Shown here piece after piece: positions 1 through 6,152 of a stretch of 8,636 nucleotides of DNA. A model generated the notes under the pieces. It was given only the letters and a program-made list of their open reading frames with translations. It was not told where the DNA came from and did not search any database. The DNA comes from an uncultured Magnetococcales bacterium (GTDB lineage Bacteria > Pseudomonadota > Magnetococcia > Magnetococcales > Magnetaquicoccaceae), in contig CAIWLA010000376.1 of the NCBI GenBank assembly GCA_903913345.1, forward strand, positions 1-8,636, in the 5' to 3' direction. The stretch's first letter is position 1, and each line of letters opens with the position of its first letter. The position numbers and the translations under genes are program-made.

Positions 1-23
1 CCCCCCCCCCCCCCCCACCCCCC
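1..23. repeat. C-homopolymer tract (C16-A-C6)
   Basis: The window opens with sixteen C, one A and six more C. Read on the minus strand this is a G6-T-G16 run lying about 30 bases downstream of the stop codon of the small minus-strand ORF. Such a run could form a G-quadruplex or vary in length by slippage. It sits exactly at the window edge, so it may equally be a low-quality or collapsed contig end. The sequence alone cannot decide between these. Confidence 0.85.
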
Positions 24-54
24 GCAATACGGCCTGTTTGACTTGGAAAGGGGG

Positions 55-345
55 TCAGAACTCGCTGTGCGTGTACCATGTTTTCACGCCTTTCGTGGCG
101 TCCGGGTCGGTCGCGTCACAACGGCGAGTCTTCGACGCCACATCCTGGGCGACCTTGACCGACCCCTTTTCTCGATCCACTGCCAACCGGTGGACCCTGT
201 CGCCACGCAGGATCCTGGCAATAAAACGGGCAAACAAACCTGAATCGACTGGCAGAACCGCTGTATTTGACATGTTCAAATCTCCGTTTTGTCCAAGGGT
301 ATCCGGGTATACAGATGTTGCATCTGTTTCCGTGTGGGTTCTCAT
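55..345 (-). CDS. Small hypothetical protein downstream of the antiporter (96 aa, or 72 aa from an internal start)
   Basis: I do not recognise this protein. The ORF begins 17 bases after the antiporter stop codon on the same strand, so it is probably the last gene of that operon. The ATG at 345 has a strong Shine-Dalgarno (AAAGGAG at 359-353, 7 bases away). A second in-frame ATG at 273 also has a good one (GGAGA at 285-281) and would give a 72-residue protein beginning MSNTAVLPVDSG. The first 24 codons are poorer in G/C at third positions (about 10 of 24) and use AGA, TCT, TCA and GTA, which favours the shorter form or a recently acquired gene. The product is soluble-looking with no membrane segment or signal peptide. 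It has a hydrophobic patch (SGLFARFIARIL) followed by a charged C-terminal half rich in R, K and D with a single Cys. A function cannot be assigned, and the reading frame itself is moderately rather than firmly supported. Confidence 0.5.
   Translation of the reverse strand: MRTHTETDATSVYPDTLGQNGDLNMSNTAVLPVDSGLFARFIARILRGDRVHRLAVDREKGSVKVAQDVASKTRRCDATDPDATKGVKTWYTHSEF
281..285 (-). promoter_or_regulatory. Internal Shine-Dalgarno for a second start of the small ORF
   Basis: On the minus strand GGAGA lies 8 bases before the in-frame ATG at 273. Together with AAAGGAG at 359-353 before the ATG at 345, the small ORF has two well-placed ribosome binding sites in one frame. Either the shorter protein is the real one or two isoforms are made. 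Confidence 0.45.
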
Positions 346-362
346 GGTCAAACTCCTTTGTG

Positions 363-1604
363 TCACTTCTTTTCTATCAACAGACCCAATTGGCCACCCA
401 GCCAGGCGGTTGTGGTGGCCTGGATCAGGATGGTCATGAGGATGGCCATGAAGGTGATTGAGGCGATGATCGGGGCACCGGGGGCCTTCACGCCCACCAA
501 CATGCCGGCCAACGCACCGGGAATGACCCCGGTTTCCCGGGTCCAGCACATGAACAACAACTCATTCCTGCTCCATTTGGCCCGTTGGTCGGGTCCGGCA
601 CAGAGGAAGACCGTGACCGGACGGGCCACCAGCATGAAAACCAGCACCACCAGGAGTCCACCACCCAGATACTGGTTCATCAAGCCAAAATCCACCTGCG
701 CGCCCAGCAGGATGAAAATGAACGTGCGCATGATGAGTGCCGTGGTCATGACATAATTGTCCAGCTTCTCCTTCTCCTCATGGACCATGGCCAACCCGAA
801 GGCGTCCTGGTTGCCGATGACGATGCCAAAGACGAAAACCGCCATGAACCCGCTGGCCTGCAGGGCATCGGCGATCATGTAGGCCGCAATGACGGCCATC
901 AGGGTGACCACCGGGGCGAATTCGGCCAAATGGTTGTGGCTCTTGTGGGCAATGAGCAGGGCAACCAGATAACCCAAAATGCCACCGGCCAGGATACCCA
1001 GGAAGGATTGCTTGAGCAGATCGATCAGGGCATGGGAGAGGGAAAATTCCCCCGATCCCATGGCCACGCCCAGCACAGCAAAGGTGACAATGGCCCCCAT
1101 GGCATCGTTGAAGGCCGATTCGCTCATGACCGTTTGGGCCACCCGATCCTGGATCGGTACCTGGCGGAAGACCGGAACCAGGGTGGCCGGATCGGTGGAG
1201 GCGATGGCCGACCCCAACAGCAGGGCGACGATGAAGGGGATATGCAGAATATAATAGGCCGCCCCGGCAGTGATCAGGGCGGTGATCAATACCCCGATGG
1301 TGGAAATCACCGTAATGGTAATCCAGACCTCGCTCAGCACCTTCAGCCGCAGTGATGCCCCCCCGTCGAAGAGGATATAACTGGCTCCCAGGATCAAAAG
1401 CCCCTGGTTGAAGGGCGAATCCGAAGGGATATTCACCCAACCGGCCATTTGCGGCCCGACCAGCATACCCATGACCAGAAAGACGGCCACGTCGGGTATT
1501 TTGGCCTTTTTGGCAACCAGAGTGCTGAAGAGGCCAAGGGCCAGCATGGTGCCAACCATCTGCACGATCTGTTTTGCGGTTTCCACAGCGGCTGAGGATT
1601 CCAT
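363..1604 (-). CDS. nhaP: CPA1-family cation:proton antiporter (NhaP-type)
   Basis: This is an inner-membrane secondary antiporter expected to exchange cytoplasmic Na+ (or K+) for H+, helping set internal pH and ion balance. The 413-residue protein is almost entirely hydrophobic with about 12 membrane segments, the usual size for bacterial and archaeal NhaP. Motifs seen are FDGG at 79-82, STDPATL at 136-142 (the unwound helix of the fold), the SESAFND ion-binding signature at 161-167 with N166-D167, and TRETGVIPGAL at 355-365. The ND pair, rather than DD, places it in CPA1 and predicts electroneutral exchange. The start at 1604 is chosen because an AAGGA lies 11 bases upstream and the family N-terminus fits. 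A GTG-initiated extension to 1688 has no ribosome binding site and looks untranslated. The gene is divergent from the sensor kinase and is followed closely by a small ORF. Whether Na+ or K+ is the physiological ion cannot be read from the sequence. Confidence 0.93.
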   Translation of the reverse strand: MESSAAVETAKQIVQMVGTMLALGLFSTLVAKKAKIPDVAVFLVMGMLVGPQMAGWVNIPSDSPFNQGLLILGASYILFDGGASLRLKVLSEVWITITVISTIGVLITALITAGAAYYILHIPFIVALLLGSAIASTDPATLVPVFRQVPIQDRVAQTVMSESAFNDAMGAIVTFAVLGVAMGSGEFSLSHALIDLLKQSFLGILAGGILGYLVALLIAHKSHNHLAEFAPVVTLMAVIAAYMIADALQASGFMAVFVFGIVIGNQDAFGLAMVHEEKEKLDNYVMTTALIMRTFIFILLGAQVDFGLMNQYLGGGLLVVLVFMLVARPVTVFLCAGPDQRAKWSRNELLFMCWTRETGVIPGALAGMLVGVKAPGAPIIASITFMAILMTILIQATTTAWLGGQLGLLIEKK

Positions 1605-1982
1605 AACGGTTTTTTTCCTTTTTGATAAGGCGAACAGGCTTGAGTCAATCCGGTTGTGGATACCGGGGAGGTTTTGCTCGACCAGCACTGGCTTAGGAAT
1701 CCATCTCTGCCCATTCCTTGAGGATCAATGGGCGCATTGGCCGTTTTCCGTGGTCTGGTCGCTTGGAGATCAACGGGATGTGGTTGGCGACACGAACGTT
1801 ATCTCTTTTCTCCAACGCACATTTAGTGTAACAAGAACGGGCATCAGAATGGTGTCAAATTTCGGAGGTACATATCAGGATCTCATCAGGGAGGCGGGCA
1901 ATAGTGGAACAAGGGCGACATTTTGGTGGGCAGTGCCTGTGGCGGCGGGCAGATGATCTCTTTCTGCCAACGGTTTTGGTCA
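1605..1982. other. 378-base divergent intergenic region between antiporter and sensor kinase
   Basis: No gene is supported here; the short ORFs crossing it are shadows with no ribosome binding sites. It holds the 49-base repeated element at 1842-1890. It also holds a small inverted repeat, CAATG-GGCG-CATTG at 1726-1739, which would form a short hairpin in the antiporter leader if transcription starts upstream of it. The antiporter start lies about 240 bases from the element, so a long 5' leader or an additional proximal promoter is likely. No convincing sigma-70 minus-10 box was found on either strand. Confidence 0.7.
1842..1890. promoter_or_regulatory. Repeated operator-like element, copy A
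   Basis: The left arm catcagaatggtgtcaaat matches copy B (7590-7638) at 18 of 19 bases. The next 12 bases match at only 4. The right arm tatcaggatctcatcagg matches at 18 of 18. ATCAGR half-sites start at 1843, 1874 and 1885, spacings of 31 and 11 bases, so all lie on nearly the same helix face. Direct repeats about 10-11 bases apart are typical of OmpR/PhoB-family regulators, and a regulator of that family is encoded next door. On the minus strand (toward the antiporter) the left arm contains a perfect TTGACA (1858-1853), a candidate minus-35 box, but no good minus-10 follows at the normal distance. The binding protein is inferred, not shown. Confidence 0.65.
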
Positions 1983-3977
1983 ATGTCTGACATTCATGCA
2001 GACGTGGCAGATGACCACCCTGACAAAGGGTCCATTCTGGTCTGCGTTGGGCCAAGCGTCTCCTCCGCCCGTTTGGTCTATGCTGCCCATCGACTGGCCG
2101 GAAGGATGGGTGTCTCCTGGCTGGCGGTCACCGTGGATGCCCCTGATGCCTATCCCATGGATGTGGCGGATCGGCAGCGACAGTTGGCCCATATGCGCCT
2201 GGCCGAATCCCTGGGGGCCAAAACCATTCGACTGTCGGGAGAACGAGTCAGCCATGAAATCATTCGCTGCGCCTGCAAGCATGGGGTCAGTCGCATCCTG
2301 GTGGGCAAGCCCACCCTGAGCCGCTGGCGGGACCGTTTTCGGCCTTCTCTGGTCCATGATCTGGTTCGATACAGCGGTGATATGGATGTCCAATTCATTT
2401 CGGGAGAGGATGCCCCATCCTCTCCCATTGAGTTGTTGCCCGACAAACACCATACGCCCTGGAGAGGATATGCGGCCAGTCTGTTGTCGGTGGTGATGAC
2501 CACGACATTGGTTTCCTGGGGACGCCACCATCTGACCCCTCCAGATCTGGTCATGCTCTACCTGTTGCCCATCATGGCGGTGGCCTTTCGTTTTGGGCAA
2601 GGCCCCGCCTTGATGGCCTCCGCCCTGTCCGTGGCGGCCTATGACTTTTTTTTCGTCCATCCCTATTTGACCTTTTTGGTCGAAGATTCGCAGTATATCT
2701 TGACCTTCACCATCCTGTTTGCGGTGGGCATTGTCATCAGCAGCCTGATGACACGCATTCGCCAGCAAGAGCAGGAGGCCCAGGAACGGGAGCAGCAAAC
2801 CGATGCCCTCCACCATTTAAGCCGGGAGATCCTGACCACCATCGACGATGAGGAGGTGGCCCGCATTATCACCCGCCACGCCTCCAACCTGTTCGGAGGG
2901 GAAGCGGCCCTGTGTCTGAAATGTGGAACGGCCGATATGATGTTGACCTCGACCGCCCCGGATTCCTTTCAACCCTCGGACCATGCCATGACCGCCATGC
3001 GTTGGAGCTGTGACCACGGGCAGGCCTCCGGGCGCGGAACGGAGAACTGGCCGGAGAGTGAGATGACCTGCCTGCCCATCTCGACATCCCGGATTCTCGG
3101 TGTGCTGGCCTTCAAGGTTGCTGCCCCGCGCTTTCTGCACGGAAATCGCAGCTTTTTTCTGGAAGCCTTCGCCTATCTGGCCAGCCTGGCCATCGATCGG
3201 GTCAGACTGGGGGAGGAGGTGCGTCTGGCGGCCATTCGTGCCAAAGCAGAGGAGTTGCGTGGGGTGCTGAGCATGGTCTCGCACGATTTGCGTACCCCCC
3301 TGGCGGCGATCACGGGTGCCGGCACGACCCTGCGGGACGATGACGGAACCCTGAATCCCCTCCAGCAACAGGAGATGCTGGAGACGATTTGCACCGAAGC
3401 CGTGCAGATGGATCGGTTGATCACCAACCTGCTGGACATGGCCCGCCTGGAGTCCAGGGGATACCAGCTCAGTCGGGAATGGATCCCTTTCGAGGAGCTG
3501 GCGGGATCGGCCATGGCCCGTCTGGAAGATCGCCTTCAGGGGCGCAAGATAACGGTGCATGTGGATGCCAGAGTGCCCATGTTGCACGTGGATCCCATTT
3601 TTTTTACCCAGATATTGATCAATTTGCTCGACAATGCCATCAAGTATACGCCGGAAGGAACGGCCATTTCCTGGACGGTGGACAGGGTGGGGGATTGCGT
3701 GGCCATCCGTCTCAACGATCAGGGACCGGGGATTCCGTCAGGCCAGGAGGAACGCATCTTTGAAAAATTTGTGCGGGGAGAATCGACAGGCGTTCCCGGT
3801 TCCGGGTTGGGCCTGGCCATTTGTCGAGGGGTGGTCGAAATGCATGGCGGCACCATTCAGGCCATGACCAGTACAGCGGGCGGGGGCGAGTTTGTCATCC
3901 ACTTGCCCTCTCTGCCCTTGCCACCGGAATCCTTTCCGCCCGAAAGAGACGAATCAGACGGGGACATGCTGCCATGA
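1983..3977 (+). CDS. kdpD: KdpD-like sensor histidine kinase lacking the N-terminal KdpD domain
   Basis: This inner-membrane kinase is expected to sense K+ or ionic stress and to phosphorylate the adjoining KdpE-like regulator. Domains in order for the 664-residue form are: a universal-stress-protein-like domain (about 17-140, from KGSILVCVGPS to the RILVGKP loop); a DUF4118 four-helix membrane region (about 162-256, with DFFFVHP and the DSQYILTF segment typical of KdpD); a short Q/E-rich linker; a GAF-like region (about 285-410); HisKA with phospho-acceptor H434 in SMVSHDLRTPL; and HATPase_c with the N box at N551, G1 box DQGPGIP (579-585) and G2 box GSGLG (606-610). Classical KdpD is about 890 residues and begins with a roughly 230-residue Walker A domain, which is absent here, and nothing upstream encodes it. 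The start is uncertain. ATG 1983 fits the domain boundary but has no Shine-Dalgarno. ATG 1953 and TTG 1923 (AAGGG 7 bases upstream) are in-frame alternatives. The stop overlaps the regulator start by ATGA. Confidence 0.93.
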   Translation: MSDIHADVADDHPDKGSILVCVGPSVSSARLVYAAHRLAGRMGVSWLAVTVDAPDAYPMDVADRQRQLAHMRLAESLGAKTIRLSGERVSHEIIRCACKHGVSRILVGKPTLSRWRDRFRPSLVHDLVRYSGDMDVQFISGEDAPSSPIELLPDKHHTPWRGYAASLLSVVMTTTLVSWGRHHLTPPDLVMLYLLPIMAVAFRFGQGPALMASALSVAAYDFFFVHPYLTFLVEDSQYILTFTILFAVGIVISSLMTRIRQQEQEAQEREQQTDALHHLSREILTTIDDEEVARIITRHASNLFGGEAALCLKCGTADMMLTSTAPDSFQPSDHAMTAMRWSCDHGQASGRGTENWPESEMTCLPISTSRILGVLAFKVAAPRFLHGNRSFFLEAFAYLASLAIDRVRLGEEVRLAAIRAKAEELRGVLSMVSHDLRTPLAAITGAGTTLRDDDGTLNPLQQQEMLETICTEAVQMDRLITNLLDMARLESRGYQLSREWIPFEELAGSAMARLEDRLQGRKITVHVDARVPMLHVDPIFFTQILINLLDNAIKYTPEGTAISWTVDRVGDCVAIRLNDQGPGIPSGQEERIFEKFVRGESTGVPGSGLGLAICRGVVEMHGGTIQAMTSTAGGGEFVIHLPSLPLPPESFPPERDESDGDMLP

Positions 3978-4681
3978 ACAACAAAGGGATATCCATCCTG
4001 GTGGTGGAAGACGATGTGCAAATGCGGCGTTTTTTGCGGACCGCTTTGACCGCACGGGATTTTGAGGTGACGGATGCCGTCACCTTGCGCGAGGCCCGCC
4101 TGGTCGTGACTGCGCATCCACCGATGATCATCCTGCTCGATCTGGGGATGCCGGATGGTGACGGGATCGATTTTACGCGGGAATTAAGGGAATGGAGTCA
4201 TACTCCGATCATCATTATTTCCGCACGCGGTCGGGAGGATGACAAGGTGGCCGCCCTGGATGCCGGGGCGGACGATTATTTGACCAAACCCTTTGGTGTC
4301 AACGAATTGATGGCCCGCATCCGGGTGGCGTTGCGCCATGCCAATCTGATCAAGACCGGTCTGCCGCAGGAGACGATACTGGAGATTGGTCCTCTGCGTC
4401 TGGATCCCGTGCGCAGGGAGGTCAAAATGGAGGGACGATTGATCGTCTTGACCCCCATTGAATACCGTCTGCTGCTGCATCTGGCCCGGAATGCCGGTCG
4501 TGTCCTGACCCACCGGCACATTCTGCAAGAGGTATGGGGGCGGCACTACGGGGACCGCACCCATACCTTGCGGGTGTTCATGGCCCAGTTGCGCCAGAAA
4601 CTGGAGCCGGACCCCGCCCGTCCCCAACTGTTGATGACCGAAATGGGGGTCGGTTACCGTATGTTGGACTTCCAGGAGTAG
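3974..4681 (+). CDS. kdpE: KdpE-type OmpR-family response regulator
   Basis: This is a cytoplasmic DNA-binding regulator and the expected phosphorylation partner of the upstream kinase. The 235-residue protein has a receiver domain (about 5-120) with acidic pocket E12-D13-D14, phospho-acceptor D56 in LLDLGMPDGDG, S83 and K105 in DYLTKPFG. A winged-helix domain follows (about 135-232) with LTPIEYRLLLHLARNAGRVL, the recognition-helix region DRTHTLRVFMAQLRQKLE, and the closing GVGYRML. The stretch LTPIEYRLL...NAGRVLT...LRQKLEPDPARP closely resembles KdpE. The start is fixed by the ATGA overlap with the kinase stop, which implies translational coupling. The gene converges on trkH with only 31 bases between stop codons (4682-4712), where no clear terminator hairpin is visible. 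Because no kdpFABC genes lie beside it, its targets are open. The two repeated elements in the window are candidates. Confidence 0.94.
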   Translation: MNNKGISILVVEDDVQMRRFLRTALTARDFEVTDAVTLREARLVVTAHPPMIILLDLGMPDGDGIDFTRELREWSHTPIIIISARGREDDKVAALDAGADDYLTKPFGVNELMARIRVALRHANLIKTGLPQETILEIGPLRLDPVRREVKMEGRLIVLTPIEYRLLLHLARNAGRVLTHRHILQEVWGRHYGDRTHTLRVFMAQLRQKLEPDPARPQLLMTEMGVGYRMLDFQE

Positions 4682-4712
4682 ACCCCCTTTTTGGCCACCA
4701 TGGCATCCGTTG

Positions 4713-6149
4713 TCAGGCCGTTTTCCAGAAACGCGGGAAGAACAGAATCAGTACTGTAAACAGCTCCAGACGACCCGCGATCATGGTGACGGTCAACAGG
4801 AGTTTGCCCGCATCGTGGATAAAAGCGTAATTTTCCACCGGTCCCACCTTGGCGATGCCTGGCCCCACGTTGGCGATGCAGGCCAGGGAAGCGGAAAAGG
4901 CGGTGGTGAAGTCCAGTCCCACCGCTGTCAGGACGATCACCGACAGCAGCATGACAAACAAAAAGACCACCACCATGATCAGGCTCCCTTCCATGACCTC
5001 TGGTGGAATGGTCACTCCGGAATATTTGGGCAGGGTGATCCGTCGCGGTGAGATCAGCCGATCCAGAATGGCCAGGAACAACGCCCAAACCATCACCAAC
5101 CGCACCACCTTGATTCCCCCGGCAGTGGAACCGGCCATGCCGCCGATGACCATCAGATTGAGCAGGATGACTTGCAAAAACAGGGGCCATTGGGCAAAGT
5201 CGTCATTGGCGAAACCCGTGGTGGTCAGGATGGAGACCACATTGAAGAAGGCATGACGCATGGCCAGTTCCAGATCCTTGCCCTGCACCTGCATCAACAC
5301 CACACCACAAAACAGCCCCACCACCAGGATGATGCCCAGATAGGTGCGCAATTCCGGATCCTTGAAAATGGTCCAATCACGCCGGTAGAACAGTCGGTAG
5401 TGCAGCAGGAAATTGGCCCCCGCCAGGGCCATGAAAAGGGTGCACCACCACTGGGCGGAGGGGGAAAAGGCGGCCAGACTGGCGTTGCGGGTGGAAAAGC
5501 CCCCGGTGGCCATGGTGGCAAAGGCATGATCCGTCGCCTCCAGGAAATCCATGCCCGATCCCATGAAGGCCAGAATGTTGGCCGCAGTGATACCGAAATA
5601 GAGTACCCACAGGATGCGAGCGGTTGTGGCCACCCGTGGCACCAGACGATCTTTGGTGGGGCCGGGTACCTCGGCCTTCAAAATTTCCATTCCCCCCACC
5701 CCCAGGAACGGGAGAATGGCAATGGCCAGGAGCAGGATCCCCATTCCCCCCAACCATTGGATCTCCGAACGCCAGAAGAGTTGGCTTTTGGGCAAGATCT
5801 CCACGTCAGTGAGAATGGAGGCCCCGGTGGTGGTAAAGCCGGAGGCGGTTTCGAACCAGGAGTCGATCCAGCCCATCCAGCCGCCAAAGACGAAGGGCAG
5901 GCCAGCCAACACCGTGGCCATGGCCCAACCCAGCCCAACGATCAAAATACCGTCCCGGGCACGGAGCGTGGTCTCGGCGGGACGGGCCAGAAAATAGAGC
6001 AGACCCACCGCCCCGCCGGTCAGTATGGAACGGATGAAGGGGAGAGGGTCTTCGCCCAGGATCAACGCCACCGCCAGGGCGGCCAGTTGGCAGACCGACA
6101 GCAATGTGGCCAACAAAGCCAACACCCGTACATTCATGAGGAGATTCAT
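4713..6149 (-). CDS. trkH: Trk potassium uptake channel subunit TrkH
   Basis: TrkH is the ion-conducting inner-membrane subunit of the Trk system, a dimer of four-fold pseudosymmetric subunits that takes up K+ when gated by TrkA. The 478-residue protein matches TrkH in length and has many membrane segments. All four filter loops are recognisable: SGFTTTGAS (103-111), MATGGFSTRNAS (213-224), SILTTTGFANDD (307-317) and ANVGPG (426-431). The GSTAGGIKVVR loop (340-350) and the late MIAGRLELFT segment (456-465) are also family hallmarks. The start at 6149 is chosen because GGAG lies 9 bases upstream. A second ATG at 6137 has no ribosome binding site. Only three bases separate the start from the trkA stop, so the genes are co-transcribed and probably translationally coupled. 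It is listed as TrkH rather than KtrB because its partner is a full double-domain TrkA. Confidence 0.96.
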   Translation of the reverse strand: MNLLMNVRVLALLATLLSVCQLAALAVALILGEDPLPFIRSILTGGAVGLLYFLARPAETTLRARDGILIVGLGWAMATVLAGLPFVFGGWMGWIDSWFETASGFTTTGASILTDVEILPKSQLFWRSEIQWLGGMGILLLAIAILPFLGVGGMEILKAEVPGPTKDRLVPRVATTARILWVLYFGITAANILAFMGSGMDFLEATDHAFATMATGGFSTRNASLAAFSPSAQWWCTLFMALAGANFLLHYRLFYRRDWTIFKDPELRTYLGIILVVGLFCGVVLMQVQGKDLELAMRHAFFNVVSILTTTGFANDDFAQWPLFLQVILLNLMVIGGMAGSTAGGIKVVRLVMVWALFLAILDRLISPRRITLPKYSGVTIPPEVMEGSLIMVVVFLFVMLLSVIVLTAVGLDFTTAFSASLACIANVGPGIAKVGPVENYAFIHDAGKLLLTVTMIAGRLELFTVLILFFPRFWKTA

Positions 6150-6152
6150 CTC

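Noticed and set aside
585..1355. A 256-codon plus-strand open frame opposite the antiporter gene
   Set aside because: It is low-complexity, rich in Q, G, H and D, and lies wholly antisense to the well-supported antiporter. It has no recognisable motif.
1605..1688. 28-residue N-terminal extension of the antiporter from a GTG at 1688
   Set aside because: There is no ribosome binding site, and the extension is hydrophilic and unlike family N-termini. The ATG at 1604 is preceded by AAGGA.
1842..1890. The repeated element as part of an insertion sequence or REP-type mobile repeat
   Set aside because: There are only two copies, no terminal inverted repeats, no target duplications and no transposase. 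The middle is diverged while the spacing is kept, which fits a binding site better. A genome-wide count would be needed to exclude it fully.
1980..3587. Two long minus-strand open frames opposite the sensor kinase
   Set aside because: They are antisense to a kinase with all catalytic boxes in order. Their translations look like shadow composition.
4682..4712. Possible terminator between the convergent regulator and trkH genes
   Set aside because: The only stem is a 4-base GCCA/TGGC, and the T-run lies before it, not after, on the plus strand. It is not terminator-like in either direction.
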